From positions 62,001-126,000 of the forward strand of contig NZ_CABVQC010000007.1 of assembly GCF_902499175.1 (NCBI RefSeq): a stretch of DNA of 64,000 nucleotides. The letters are read 5' to 3'. Position numbers and translations under genes: made by a program. Shown here piece after piece: positions 1 to 10,513 of the stretch. How positions within the stretch are numbered: position 1 is the first letter of the stretch; every line of letters starts with the position of its first letter. The notes beneath the pieces are model-generated. The model had not been told where the DNA came from and searched no databases. It was given only the letters and a program-made list of their open reading frames with translations. The DNA is from Burkholderia aenigmatica (GTDB lineage: Bacteria; Pseudomonadota; Gammaproteobacteria; Burkholderiales; Burkholderiaceae).

Positions 1-1
1 C

Positions 2-577
2 CATGCTGACGAACAGCGTCGCGCTGTCGCCGCGGTCGACCACGGCCATGTTGCCCCACGGGTCGTTGATGTTCGGGGTCGACCACGTCGACGCGATCTT
101 GCCTTGCGAATCGAGCACGATCAGGCAGCCGGCGCCCTTGGTGTTGGTCGTGCCGTCGTTGCTCGGCGTGCTGCCGACGATCACCCAGCCGGATTTCAGC
201 ATCGTCATCGCCGTCGACAGGCCGACGCCGCCCGGGCACGCCTTCAGGTCGCGCGGGATCGATGCGAACAGGCTCAGCTGCTTCGTCGACGGGCGGTAGT
301 TGACGATCGTGCTGCCGGTACCTTGCAGGTTCGCCGAGTTGTTGAAGTTGTCGACGAGCACGTCGCCCGCCTGGATCGTGCCGGCCGACACCGGCGCGAC
401 CGCGATCGCGTACGGGTTCTGGTCGCCGTTGTCCGGCACCGTGTTGACGAGCGTGGTGTGGCGATGCAGCGTCTCGAGGAAACCTTGCGGCTCGGCGAGT
501 GCGCCGGCGGCGGCCGTTAGTGCGGCGACAGCCAGTGCGCCCGTCGCGAGGCGGCGAAGCGGGGCGGATGGATTCAT
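2..577 (-). CDS. Secreted protein of unknown function, N-terminal part
   Basis: This gene runs off the left edge, so only 192 codons are visible. It opens with a basic n-region and an alanine-rich hydrophobic stretch ending near ALA, a typical Sec signal peptide, so the product should be exported. The mature part begins EPQGFLETLHRHTTLVN and has the glycine- and aspartate-rich short strands (VLVDNFNNS, GWVIVGSTPSNDG) common in beta-propeller or NHL-like proteins; that fold is a guess. A good Shine-Dalgarno (AGGAGAG) precedes the ATG at 577. It lies 62 bp downstream of the porin gene on the same strand and is probably co-transcribed with it. Confidence 0.75.
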   Translation of the reverse strand, partial: MNPSAPLRRLATGALAVAALTAAAGALAEPQGFLETLHRHTTLVNTVPDNGDQNPYAIAVAPVSAGTIQAGDVLVDNFNNSANLQGTGSTIVNYRPSTKQLSLFASIPRDLKACPGGVGLSTAMTMLKSGWVIVGSTPSNDGTTNTKGAGCLIVLDSQGKIASTWSTPNINDPWGNMAVVDRGDSATLFVSM

Positions 578-639
578 GTGACTCTCCTGGGGAGCGCGCC
601 GTCCGGGTGGCGCGCGAAATTGGGCAGCGTGCGCGTCGC

Positions 640-2106
640 TCAGAACGTGATCGTCGTACGCGCGCCGAGCACGAACGTATTGCGCAGCGGCTGGGTCGCG
701 TCGCTCGGGTTCTGGCCGGCGCCGGCATTGAACGTGTACTGCGCGTCGGCCTGGACGATCCACCACGGGTTGACCTGGTACTGGTAGGTCGCTTCGAGCG
801 TCGTCTCGCGGGTGCGCACGCCGTACGGGCTGGCTGCGAACGTCCGCGCGGTCTGGTCGAGGTCGGTCACGTGGTTGCCGACCTGGATGTACGTGACGCC
901 GAGGCCGACGCTGTCGTTGTCGCGGCCTTCGAACGGCGCCTTCAGCACGATCCCCGCGTTGGCCGAGAAGCTCACCAGGTTGCGGTCGCCCGGCGCGCCC
1001 ATCACGCGTGCGAACACGCCGAGGCTTCGCGGGCCGGTCGGGTCGGGGCGCCAGACCATCTGGTCGGCCACCGCGTAGAAGCTGTAGTTGCCGTGACGCT
1101 GCTGCGCGTTGCCGTTCGATGCGGGGTCCGCGAGCGACAGCCCGTCGGTGCCGACGTTCTGGTCCGCGAAGCGGCCGTTGTGATACCAGACGCCGATCTT
1201 GTAGGTGCCCGGCAGCCCGTTCGAGTGGCCGGTGTCCATTTCGCCGTCGGACGGCTGGTTCAGCGCGTACTGCAGTTCGCCGATGTAGAGCGCACCGTTG
1301 TGCAGGTTGAAGTTGGTGCCGCTCAGGTTGCTCGGATTGTTGCCGAGCGGATCGCCGTCGAACACGCCCGCGAGCGCGGTGACCTTCGGCGTGATCTGCG
1401 CACGCACGCGCACGCCGAGGCCGGCGAGCGGATACGCGGGGCCGCCGTTCGGCAAGTCGTACGACGGCAGCGCGGGCCAGCCGAACATCGTGTTGACGAA
1501 CGTGTTCGCATACGTGCTGACCATGAATTCCTGGTCCAGGCTCTGCTGGCCGATCTTCACGTCGACGCGCTTGTCGAGGAACGACTGCTGGTACCAGAGC
1601 TCCCACAGGCGCGTCGTGCCCTGCGCCTCGATGCCGCTCGCGGTGTTGAGCGTGCCGAGGTTTCTCGTGCTGAGGTTGGTGCCGTGGATCTGCAGCGCGC
1701 TGACGTTGAACGTGCCGCCGGGCAGGCCGATCGCCTTCTGCGTGTCGACCGTCAAGGTGGCCGTCGTCAGTCCGTCGTACGCGCCGCCACGGTTCAGGCC
1801 GCCGCGCAGGTTCGCCAGGTATTCGCTGGTTTCGGTGATCTGCAGCGTCGCGCCGTACTTGCCGAGCCACGGGCGGATGCCGCCCATGTCGCCGAGCAGG
1901 TTCTGGCGCGTCCAGATGCCGGTCAACGCGTTGGTCGGCTTCGCGTGGATCGCGAGGTCGGCCTCGGGCGCTTCGGGCTGCGCGTCGACGGGCGTGTCGG
2001 CGAAAGCCGCGCCGCTCGCGAACGAGGCGCACGCGAGGACGGCCGCACAGGCGGCGGGGCGCATCCGGGCACGGACGCTGTCTCCCTGGAACGACGCAAA
2101 CGTCAT
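640..2106 (-). CDS. OprB-family carbohydrate-selective outer-membrane porin
   Basis: The 488-residue product carries an N-terminal signal peptide (ASFASGAAFA then DTPVD), a first conserved block TGIWTRQNLLGDMGGIRP, and the OprB hallmark block with LWELWYQQSFLDKRVDVKIG followed by EFMVSTYANTFVN. It ends in phenylalanine (TTITF), the usual signature for outer-membrane insertion. OprB proteins form 16-stranded barrels that admit sugars. The ATG at 2106 has an AGGGG ribosome site; an internal ATG at 2064 would give a tidier signal peptide. A Fur-box-like palindrome lies about 140 bp upstream, which is unusual for a sugar porin and suggests iron control. Confidence 0.9.
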   Translation of the reverse strand: MTFASFQGDSVRARMRPAACAAVLACASFASGAAFADTPVDAQPEAPEADLAIHAKPTNALTGIWTRQNLLGDMGGIRPWLGKYGATLQITETSEYLANLRGGLNRGGAYDGLTTATLTVDTQKAIGLPGGTFNVSALQIHGTNLSTRNLGTLNTASGIEAQGTTRLWELWYQQSFLDKRVDVKIGQQSLDQEFMVSTYANTFVNTMFGWPALPSYDLPNGGPAYPLAGLGVRVRAQITPKVTALAGVFDGDPLGNNPSNLSGTNFNLHNGALYIGELQYALNQPSDGEMDTGHSNGLPGTYKIGVWYHNGRFADQNVGTDGLSLADPASNGNAQQRHGNYSFYAVADQMVWRPDPTGPRSLGVFARVMGAPGDRNLVSFSANAGIVLKAPFEGRDNDSVGLGVTYIQVGNHVTDLDQTARTFAASPYGVRTRETTLEATYQYQVNPWWIVQADAQYTFNAGAGQNPSDATQPLRNTFVLGARTTITF

Positions 2107-2686
2107 ATCAAACCCCTGGTTCTATTTGGTAAGGAATCCTGCTTGTCGGTCGCTGTCCGGACGCTCGGCACCGATCGGCCAGGGCACGAAGATGAACGCA
2201 ACGCGGCGCATCGTAGGAGTGTCAAATGGGAAAGTCAATGTAAACGAGAATGATTCGCATCTAAATTACTGTCTGTAATCCGAACCCTTACGGATGGGGC
2301 CTGACACGTGTTTTGGACGAGGCAAACCGTAAATATCTGTGTAATGACAATGTATGATTTGATGCGGATCGATGGATCCGCGCGAGGGGGGATGAAACTG
2401 CCGAGGTGGAGGGGGACGGGCGCGTCGCGGCGGACGGAATCGACGCTCGCACAGGTTTTTTCATGCGATGCCGCCGATCGCAGGAACTCCGTGCTTACCC
2501 GGTGTCCAAACGGGGCTGAATGAGATTCGCCGGCCGCGCGGGCCCGCCGGCCGGGCCGGGAAAGGTTCGTCAGGGTATTGTTTTAAAAGGGGTTTTTGTT
2601 GTTTTTGCGTGCCTTTCCCGCCGCATCGCCACACTGAAAATTCCTCCGGTTTCCCTTCTTGAATTTGTCAAAACCCGTCCATATAA
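2107..2686. other. Intergenic region between porin gene and groES promoter
   Basis: No convincing gene lies here; the short open frames have no family features. It holds the Fur-box-like palindrome near 2243-2262, a small hairpin (GCGGATC GATG GATCCGC) near 2360-2380, and the AT-rich approach to the groES promoter. Confidence 0.6.
2243..2262 (-). promoter_or_regulatory. Putative Fur box
   Basis: The sequence AACGAGAATGATTCGCATCT contains the perfect core palindrome GAATGATTC and closely resembles the GAGAATNATTCTC type of Fur operator. It sits upstream of the minus-strand porin gene. Binding of Fur-iron here would repress the porin in iron-rich cells. The assignment rests on pattern only. 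Confidence 0.5.
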
Positions 2687-2687
2687 T
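2658..2687 (+). promoter_or_regulatory. groESL promoter
   Basis: TTGAAT (2659-2664) and TATAAT (2682-2687) are separated by exactly 17 bp, an excellent housekeeping promoter. The same stretch starts CTTGAA and contains CCCGTCCATATA, so it may also be read by the heat-shock sigma factor RpoH. The -10 box touches the first base of the CIRCE element. Confidence 0.75.
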
Positions 2688-2713
2688 TAGCACTCGCTGC
2701 ACGAGAGTGCTAA
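2687..2713 (+). promoter_or_regulatory. CIRCE element (HrcA operator)
   Basis: TTAGCACTC, a 9-bp spacer and GAGTGCTAA form the canonical CIRCE inverted repeat with no mismatch. HrcA binds it and blocks the overlapping groESL promoter until heat or misfolded protein titrates GroEL away. Confidence 0.95.
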
Positions 2714-2786
2714 CAATTCTCTGCCGGGCGACAAGCCGGGCAGATTCCCTAAGCGTTCTTCAATCTCAGTCAAGAGAGGAGTGAAT

Positions 2787-3080
2787 ATGAACCTTCGTCC
2801 TTTGCACGATCGCGTGATCGTCAAGCGCCTGGATCAGGAAACCAAGACCGCCTCGGGCATCGTGATCCCCGACGCCGCTGCTGAAAAGCCGGACCAGGGC
2901 GAAGTCCTGGCCGTCGGCCCGGGCAAGCGCGACGACAAGGGCGCCCCGATCGCGCTCGACGTGAAGGTCGGCGATCGCGTCCTGTTCGGCAAGTACGCAG
3001 GCCAGACCGTGAAGGTCGACGGCAACGAACTGCTGGTCATGCGCGAAGAAGACATCATGGCCGTGGTCAACGCCAAGTAA
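2787..3080 (+). CDS. groES: Co-chaperonin GroES
   Basis: This 97-residue protein is the heptameric lid of the GroEL folding chamber in the cytoplasm. It begins [15 protein letters not shown] and contains the GGIVIP-type mobile loop (here [14 protein letters not shown]) and the conserved end EEDIMAVV. The ATG at 2787 is preferred because the in-frame GTG at 2781 lies inside the ribosome-binding site AGAGGAG. It is followed after 48 bp by groEL in one operon, controlled by the CIRCE element upstream. Confidence 0.98.
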   Translation: MNLRPLHDRVIVKRLDQETKTASGIVIPDAAAEKPDQGEVLAVGPGKRDDKGAPIALDVKVGDRVLFGKYAGQTVKVDGNELLVMREEDIMAVVNAK

Positions 3081-3125
3081 GCGCGTCCACCGACGGTACA
3101 TATTCCCAAGAATTCAAGGAGTTAG

Positions 3126-4769
<1,644 letters not shown>

Positions 4770-4823
4770 TCGACTTCGGTCGATTGTCCGGAACGCGCAG
4801 CGATGCGCGTTCCAGCCAAAAGA

Positions 4824-4853
4824 AAAGACCCGCAGCGATGCGGGTCTTTTTTT
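4824..4853 (+). terminator. groESL intrinsic terminator
   Basis: A GC-rich stem (AAGACCCGC, 6-nt loop, GCGGGTCTT) is followed by seven T residues shortly after the groEL stop. It may also act for thiD transcription from the other strand. Confidence 0.9.
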
Positions 4854-4952
4854 ATGCGTGCAGATTTCGGTGCGTGCGCGGGGCAACCGGAGCGGTCGCG
4901 CCCAAAGCGGCGCGGCAGGTGCGACGGCGGGGCATGCCCCGCCGTGTCCGCT

Positions 4953-5819
4953 TCAATGCCGGTGCGATGTCCTCGGCACCGGGTCGGCCTTCGCGGCGGG
5001 CGGGGTGTCCGAGTCTTCGTTGCTGCGCGCCCAGAAGAACCGGTCGGGCAGGTACGCGCCCATGCCGGGCCGGAACGCGTCGCGAACGGCCTGGTACAGG
5101 TATTCCTGCGCTTCGCGCACGGCTTCGGGCGGCTCCTGGCCGTTCGCGAGCAGCGCCGCGATCGCTGCGCCCAGCGTGTCGGTGATGCCCATCAGCCGGT
5201 GCGGCGAACGATCCCACATGTCCTCGCGCAGTTGGCCTTCCTCGCCGTACAGCGTGTTGACGAGCCGGTGCGAGCCCGTCTCGGACGACAGGATGTATTC
5301 GCAGCCTTGCGACAGCAGGTGCGACAGGGCCGCATCGAGATTCGGCGCCTCGGCATCGCCGTCCGGCTGCGCGAGCGCGATCAGCGTCGCGTAGTCGGCG
5401 ACCAGCAGCGTGGTTTGCGGTGCGAGCAGGTCGGCGATCGATTCGCGCAGGTCGTCGGCGGCGAGCACGTGCTCGTCGTCGAGCGTGAAATCCGGCGCGA
5501 GCACGAGCGGCACGCCGTCGTAGTCCGCGACCACTTCGGCGATCGCGCTGACGACTTCCGCGCGCGTGGTTGCGCCGATCTTGAACGCGGCGACCGGCAT
5601 GTCCTCGAGCAGCATGCGCGCCTGGGCGGCGACGACGTCGGGATCGAGCCCCGTCACTTCGTCGCAAGCGGCCGAGTCGCGCACGGTGTAGCCCGTCAGG
5701 ACGGACACACCGTGACAGCCCATGCTCGCCAGGGTCAACAGATCGGCTTGAATGCCAGAGCCGCCGGTGGGATCGGACAGGCCGAAGGTGAGGACGATCG
5801 GAGGGGCGTTGCTGGACAT
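4953..5819 (-). CDS. thiD: Hydroxymethylpyrimidine/phosphomethylpyrimidine kinase ThiD
   Basis: The product (288 aa) belongs to the ribokinase-like ThiD family that phosphorylates HMP and HMP-P in thiamine synthesis. Recognisable parts are LTFGLSDPTGGSGIQADL at the N-terminus (substrate-binding loop), the strand VLTGYTVRD, and the C-terminal nucleotide-binding GITDTLGAAIAALLANGQ. In that last motif the usual GxGDxF is altered to DTLGAA, a modest deviation. The open frame extends upstream to 5975, but the family start corresponds to MSSNAPPIVLTFG at 5819. It converges on groEL and diverges from the rubredoxin gene. Confidence 0.88.
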   Translation of the reverse strand: MSSNAPPIVLTFGLSDPTGGSGIQADLLTLASMGCHGVSVLTGYTVRDSAACDEVTGLDPDVVAAQARMLLEDMPVAAFKIGATTRAEVVSAIAEVVADYDGVPLVLAPDFTLDDEHVLAADDLRESIADLLAPQTTLLVADYATLIALAQPDGDAEAPNLDAALSHLLSQGCEYILSSETGSHRLVNTLYGEEGQLREDMWDRSPHRLMGITDTLGAAIAALLANGQEPPEAVREAQEYLYQAVRDAFRPGMGAYLPDRFFWARSNEDSDTPPAAKADPVPRTSHRH

Positions 5820-6073
5820 GTAAAAATGGGGCAAGAGAAAAACGGACAAGCGACGGACATGCGGACGGCGAGGCGAAATGGGCGTTTTCGGCCCTGTGTT
5901 GCCCGGCAGGCCGCACTTTTCAGTCATTATGCGGCGGAATCCGGCCCGCACGACGGATTTTTTAGCGCAGCGCAACGTAGTCGCGTTACTCCAGCGCGAT
6001 TGCTAGGCAGTCCGGCCCCGACACGGTACCATCATGGCTCCCGAATTTACCGACTTTCCCGACGCGGCTTAAG

Positions 6074-6244
6074 ATGGAATACAAGAGCTGGATGTGCCTG
6101 ATTTGTGGCTGGATTTACGACGAAGAAGCCGGGCTGCCGGAAGAGGGCATTGCCCCGGGCACGCGCTGGGAAGACGTCCCGATCAACTGGACGTGCCCTG
6201 AATGCGGCGCCCGCAAGGAAGACTTCGAGATGGTCCAGATCTGA
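6074..6244 (+). CDS. Rubredoxin
   Basis: This 56-residue protein is a complete rubredoxin: Cys8-x2-Cys11 and Cys41-x2-Cys44 would ligate one iron atom, and the sequence has the family's aromatic core (W6, Y15, W32, W39). Rubredoxins are small cytoplasmic electron carriers, for example to alkane hydroxylases or peroxide reductases. In other beta-proteobacteria a rubredoxin gene precedes the pilGHIJ-chpA twitching genes. Here those genes are missing and the next gene is the unknown protein at 6349, a context that may matter for that gene's origin. Confidence 0.95.
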   Translation: MEYKSWMCLICGWIYDEEAGLPEEGIAPGTRWEDVPINWTCPECGARKEDFEMVQI

Positions 6245-6348
6245 CCGGATCGCTGGCCCACGGACACACCGCTCAGGTCTCGCATCGGCCCGGCGCTTGC
6301 GCGCCGAGGGTCGCGCGAGCGACTTGACGATGACAGGCGCGCGTGTCC

Positions 6349-7650
6349 ATGAGGCCAGAACCGGCGAACGTTCCCCACCCTGACGCACTGCCCAACCCGC
6401 GCGGCGGGGCCGTGCGTGCGGCCGACGCATGGCTTGCGGCGGCCGCCGACGCTTTCGAGCAGCGTGACGATGCGGCCGCGCCGCTGTCCGCCGCGGCGGC
6501 CGTGCTGGCGGAAGCCGGCTGGCTGCCGGCCGCGCGTTTCGCGGGGCAACTGTCGGCCGCCGTGCCGCTGGTCGCCGTCGAGCCGACTTCGGCCGGCTGG
6601 CGCGCGGCGCTGCGCGATTTCCGCGCGGCCGTTGCACGCCATAACCTGCGCGAGCTTGCCTGCTCGCCCGTTCTATTCGAGCATTTTCGTGCATTGCGTG
6701 CGCAAAGCGCCGCCGACCTGCGCGCGAACGCGCCGCTCGACGCGCTCGCGCTCGTCGGTCGCGCGGTGCCGCCGGCCACGCTGCGCGCGCTGCCCGATGC
6801 GTTCGCGACCCGAATTCGCGCCCGCTTCGAACAGGCGCTGCTTGGCCTGCTGCGCGCGGAACACGGCGCGCCCGACGCGGCGCTCGACGAACTCGATGCG
6901 ATGCTGGCCGCGCTCGCCGACGACGATCCATACGATTTCTGGCGGCTCGCGGCCGCGTGCTTGCGCGCGTTGCGCGCCAGCGGCGCGCCCGAGCTGAAGC
7001 GCTTTCTCGCGCGCACGAACCTGCTGCTCGGCGAGCACGCGCAGGGCCGGCGCGACGCGCCGCCCGAGTTCGTGCGTGAGACGGTCGCGCTGCTATGGCG
7101 CGATTTCGCGCTGTTCGGCGCTGCGGCCGAGGATGTCGCGCTCGTCGACGTGCTGCACGACTACGGGCTGACGGTCGACTGGCACGTGGCTGGCACGCCC
7201 GCGTCCGAAGCGCTGTGGGAGGCCGATGCCGCGCGGGCCGAGCACGATGCGGTCGCCGCTGCGCCGACGCGCGCGCTCGGCGTCGTGACGGTCAATGCGC
7301 ATGCCTATGAGGATTTCCTGCAGACGGCCGATGCGTCGATGGCCGACCTCGCAGCCGATCCGGCCAGAGCCGACGCGAGTGCCGCATGGCATGCATCCGG
7401 TGCCGCCTACCGGGTCGGCACGGCCGCCTGCGCGCTCGGGCTCGGCCACGCGGCGCTCCTGGCCGACACGCTCGGCCTCGCCTGGCGGCGTGCGGCGCAC
7501 GGCGTGCCGCTCGCCGACGGCGGCCTCGACGCGCACGGCCACGCGTCCGACATGCTGCGCGCGGCGCTGCTGAAGATCGCGGCCGGCGTCGCGCCGCCGG
7601 ATCTCACCGCGGCGTCCGGCGCGCTCGGCGCGGCGCTCGGCCGAGCCTGA
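6349..7650 (+). CDS. Alanine-rich helical protein of unknown function
   Basis: I do not recognise a catalytic domain in this 433-residue, strongly alanine-rich, probably all-helical protein. It lacks a signal peptide and clear membrane segments. The C-terminal part (YRVGTAACALGLGHAALLADTLG) has the look of a helical bundle such as an Hpt-like domain. Its position between rubredoxin and yqgE is where Ralstonia-type genomes keep pilG-pilH-pilI-pilJ-pilL, so it could be a remnant of the N-terminal scaffold of the ChpA/PilL kinase; this is inference. A GTG at 6343 two codons upstream is an alternative start. Codon use matches neighbouring core genes, so it looks maintained. Confidence 0.7.
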   Translation: MRPEPANVPHPDALPNPRGGAVRAADAWLAAAADAFEQRDDAAAPLSAAAAVLAEAGWLPAARFAGQLSAAVPLVAVEPTSAGWRAALRDFRAAVARHNLRELACSPVLFEHFRALRAQSAADLRANAPLDALALVGRAVPPATLRALPDAFATRIRARFEQALLGLLRAEHGAPDAALDELDAMLAALADDDPYDFWRLAAACLRALRASGAPELKRFLARTNLLLGEHAQGRRDAPPEFVRETVALLWRDFALFGAAAEDVALVDVLHDYGLTVDWHVAGTPASEALWEADAARAEHDAVAAAPTRALGVVTVNAHAYEDFLQTADASMADLAADPARADASAAWHASGAAYRVGTAACALGLGHAALLADTLGLAWRRAAHGVPLADGGLDAHGHASDMLRAALLKIAAGVAPPDLTAASGALGAALGRA

Positions 7651-7832
7651 CGAACAAGGGGACGAACACGCGCCGGCGGCCCTTGCTGCGCGGGCCCGCA
7701 ACACGCTGCCGACAGCGCCCGCGCGCGTGTTAGAGTGCCGTGTGATCCGTGCGCGCCGTTGCCAGCGCGGTGCGGCGTTGCTTGTTGATCGCGGCTCGGT
7801 CAGGCCGCGGCGTCTTTGCTAAAATTCAAACC

Positions 7833-8411
7833 ATGTCAAAGCCTTCCGATCGCATCAATCTCACCAACCAGTTCCTGATCGCCATGCCTAACATGGCCGA
7901 TCCGACGTTCTCGGGAACGGTGGTCTATCTTTGCGATCACAGCGAGCGCGGTGCGCTCGGCCTCGTCATCAATCGTCCTACCGACATCGACCTCGAATCG
8001 CTGTTCAACCGCATCGACCTGAAGCTCGACATCGAGCCGCTGCTGCACATCCCGGTGTACTTCGGCGGCCCGGTCCAGACCGAGCGCGGTTTCGTGCTGC
8101 ACGAGCCGGTGGAGGGCGCGAGCTACAACTCGTCGATGTCCGTCGAGGGCGGGCTGGAGATGACCACGTCGAAGGACGTGCTCGAGGCGGTCGCGACGGG
8201 CACCGGCCCGAAGCGCTTCCTGCTGACGCTCGGCCATGCGGGCTGGGGGGCCGGGCAGCTCGAGGAAGAAATTTCCCGCAACGGCTGGCTGACTGTGGCC
8301 GCCGATCCGCGCATCGTGTTCGACACGCCGGCCGAAGAGCGCTTCGAAGCCGCACTCGGCCTGCTCGGCGTCAGCTCGTCGATGCTGTCCGGCGAAGCAG
8401 GGCACGCATGA
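7833..8411 (+). CDS. YqgE/AlgH family protein (UPF0301)
   Basis: The 192-residue product has the family landmarks [20 protein letters not shown] at the N-terminus, the [10 protein letters not shown] strand, and [18 protein letters not shown] near the C-terminus. Its biochemical role is unsettled; AlgH was named as a regulator of alginate genes in Pseudomonas. The start [13 protein letters not shown] at 7833 is chosen over longer frames because the family begins there. Its stop codon overlaps the ruvX start by 4 bp (ATGA), so the two are translationally coupled in a yqgE-ruvX-pyrR operon. Confidence 0.93.
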   Translation: MSKPSDRINLTNQFLIAMPNMADPTFSGTVVYLCDHSERGALGLVINRPTDIDLESLFNRIDLKLDIEPLLHIPVYFGGPVQTERGFVLHEPVEGASYNSSMSVEGGLEMTTSKDVLEAVATGTGPKRFLLTLGHAGWGAGQLEEEISRNGWLTVAADPRIVFDTPAEERFEAALGLLGVSSSMLSGEAGHA

Positions 8412-8857
8412 GTGGCGCGAGTGCGCGCGATGCGACGCTCCTCGCGTTCGACTACGGCGAAAAACGTATCGGCGTCGCGATCGGCAATGCGCTGACGCGC
8501 TCGGCCCGTGCGCTCGTCGTGATCCAGAACCTGAACCGCGAACACCGCTTCAAGGCGGTCGGCGACCTGCTGGCCGAATGGCGGCCGGACGCGCTCGTCG
8601 TCGGCCTGCCGATGCATCCGGACGGCACGCCGCACGACATGACGCAGCAGGCGAAGCGCTTCGGCAACCAACTGAACGGCCGCTTCGGGCTGCCCGTCAC
8701 CTGGGTCGACGAGCGCTATTCGTCGGTCGAGGCCGAGGCCGGGCTGCGCGAGCGCAACGTGCGCGGCCGCGCACGGGCCGAGATGCTCGATGCCGAGGCC
8801 GCGCGCGTCATCCTTCAACAGTATCTCGATCAATTGTCCGACCATGAGCACCATTGA
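8408..8857 (+). CDS. ruvX: Putative pre-16S rRNA nuclease / Holliday junction resolvase YqgF (RuvX)
   Basis: This 149-residue protein has the RNase H-like fold of YqgF: the first acidic strand [17 protein letters not shown], the middle block [13 protein letters not shown], and the C-terminal [15 protein letters not shown]. YqgF trims the 5' end of pre-16S rRNA and has also been proposed to resolve DNA junctions. It overlaps yqgE by 4 bp at its start and pyrR by 14 bp at its end, a tightly packed operon. Confidence 0.93.
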   Translation: MSGASARDATLLAFDYGEKRIGVAIGNALTRSARALVVIQNLNREHRFKAVGDLLAEWRPDALVVGLPMHPDGTPHDMTQQAKRFGNQLNGRFGLPVTWVDERYSSVEAEAGLRERNVRGRARAEMLDAEAARVILQQYLDQLSDHEHH

Positions 8858-9356
8858 TGCCGAGGCGCTTTACCGCGTCCTGCTCGACCAGATCCGCGCC
8901 GCGTACGGCATGGCTTTCGCCGAACCAGGCGGCCCGCGGCTCGCCGGCATTCACAGCGGCGGCGCGTGGCTTGCCGAGCGGCTCGCGCGCGATCTCGGCG
9001 CACCGGCGTTCGGCGTCGTGAACGTCGCGCTGCACCGCGACGACTACGCGAAGAAGGGGCTGCACAGCCAGGCCAGCCCGACGTCGCTGCCGTTCGAGGT
9101 CGACGGCGCGCGCATCGTGCTCGTCGACGACGTGCTGTACACCGGGCGCACCGTGCGCGCGGCACTCAACGAGCTGTTCGACTACGGCCGTCCTGCCGCG
9201 GTCGAGCTCGCGGTGCTCGCCGATCGCGGCGGCCGCGAGCTGCCGGTCGCCGCACGCTTCGCGGGTGGCGCGCTCGACGTGCCGGCCGATGCGACGCTCG
9301 TGCTCGCGCGCGACGATGCGCAGTTCACGCTGCGCGTCGAGGCGCACGGCGCCTGA
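8844..9356 (+). CDS. pyrR: PyrR: pyrimidine operon regulator / uracil phosphoribosyltransferase
   Basis: The 170-residue product is a type I phosphoribosyltransferase with the PRPP-binding loop [18 protein letters not shown] and the PyrR-typical [18 protein letters not shown] segment. In Gram-positive bacteria PyrR binds pyr mRNA; in beta-proteobacteria it may act mainly as a UPRTase or as another kind of regulator. The ATG at 8844 lies inside the end of ruvX. Its position directly before pyrB supports a role in pyrimidine synthesis, although no clear PyrR-type attenuator is visible in the 73-bp gap. Confidence 0.93.
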   Translation: MSTIDAEALYRVLLDQIRAAYGMAFAEPGGPRLAGIHSGGAWLAERLARDLGAPAFGVVNVALHRDDYAKKGLHSQASPTSLPFEVDGARIVLVDDVLYTGRTVRAALNELFDYGRPAAVELAVLADRGGRELPVAARFAGGALDVPADATLVLARDDAQFTLRVEAHGA

Positions 9357-9429
9357 ACGACACGCGAACCGTATCCCGGGCCGCCGGTTTGCACCGCGGC
9401 CCGTTTGCATAGTTGGAATCACGCACACC

Positions 9430-10461
9430 ATGACCACCGACACCACTGGCCGCACCGGCAATCCCGCTGCGGCCGCGAGCCCCGACCGGTTTCGCTACGG
9501 CTTCCTGAAGGGCAACCCGCAGCTCACGAAAAACGGCGAGCTGAAGCACCTGCTGTCGATCGAGGGCCTGCCGCGCTCGATCGTCAACCACATCCTCGAT
9601 ACGGCCGAGCAGTTCGTCAGCGTGACGGACCGTGAAGTGAAGAAGGTGCCGCTGCTGCGCGGCAAGTCCGTGTTCAACCTGTTCTTCGAGAACTCGACGC
9701 GCACGCGCACGACCTTCGAGATCGCCGCGACGCGCCTGTCGGCCGACGTGCTGAACCTGAACATCAACGCGTCGTCGACGAGCAAGGGCGAATCGCTGCT
9801 CGACACGATCAACAACCTGTCGGCGATGCATGCCGACCTGTTCGTCGTGCGTCACGCGTCGAGCGGCGCGCCGTACCTGATCGCCGAGCACTGCGCGCCG
9901 CACGTGCACGTGATCAACGCCGGCGACGGCCGCCATGCGCACCCGACGCAGGGCCTGCTCGACATGTACACGATCCGTCACTACAAGCGCGACTTCACGA
10001 AGCTGCGCGTGGCGATCGTCGGCGACATCCTGCATTCGCGCGTCGCGCGCTCCGACATCCATGCGCTCACCACGCTCGGCGTGCCGGAAGTGCGCGCGAT
10101 CGGCCCGCGCACGCTGCTGCCGGGCGGTCTCGAGCAGATGGGCGTGAAGGTGTTCCACAACCTCGACGAAGGGCTGAAGGGCGTCGACGTGATCATCATG
10201 CTGCGCCTGCAGAACGAGCGGATGAGCGGCGCGCTGTTGCCTTCCGCACAGGAATACTTCAAGACCTGGGGCCTGACGCCCGAGCGCCTCGCGCTCGCCG
10301 CGCCCGACGCGATCGTGATGCACCCGGGCCCGATGAACCGCGGCGTCGAGATCGATTCGCAGGTCGCCGACGGCCCGCAGTCAGTGATCCTCAACCAGGT
10401 CACGTTCGGCATCGCCGTGCGGATGGCGGTGATGGGCATCGTCGCCGGCAACAGCGACTGA
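9430..10461 (+). CDS. pyrB: Aspartate carbamoyltransferase catalytic chain
   Basis: PyrB joins carbamoyl phosphate and L-aspartate in the first committed step of pyrimidine synthesis. The 343-residue protein has the carbamoyl-phosphate loop [13 protein letters not shown], the SSSxSKGES-like segment ([14 protein letters not shown]), the [11 protein letters not shown] block and MLRLQNERM for aspartate binding. The N-terminal extension of about 20 residues ([18 protein letters not shown]) matches class A ATCases that bind a PyrC-like partner. It is followed 52 bp later by such a partner gene, so an ATCase:pDHO complex is likely. Confidence 0.97.
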   Translation: MTTDTTGRTGNPAAAASPDRFRYGFLKGNPQLTKNGELKHLLSIEGLPRSIVNHILDTAEQFVSVTDREVKKVPLLRGKSVFNLFFENSTRTRTTFEIAATRLSADVLNLNINASSTSKGESLLDTINNLSAMHADLFVVRHASSGAPYLIAEHCAPHVHVINAGDGRHAHPTQGLLDMYTIRHYKRDFTKLRVAIVGDILHSRVARSDIHALTTLGVPEVRAIGPRTLLPGGLEQMGVKVFHNLDEGLKGVDVIIMLRLQNERMSGALLPSAQEYFKTWGLTPERLALAAPDAIVMHPGPMNRGVEIDSQVADGPQSVILNQVTFGIAVRMAVMGIVAGNSD

Positions 10462-10513
10462 GCCCGCTTTCGCGCATCCCTATTCACGCAATCAACGCAT
10501 TCACAGACAGCGC

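Noticed and set aside
499..2253. Long plus-strand open frame opposite the porin gene
   Set aside because: Arginine/valine-rich shadow of the OprB gene caused by high GC; no family features.
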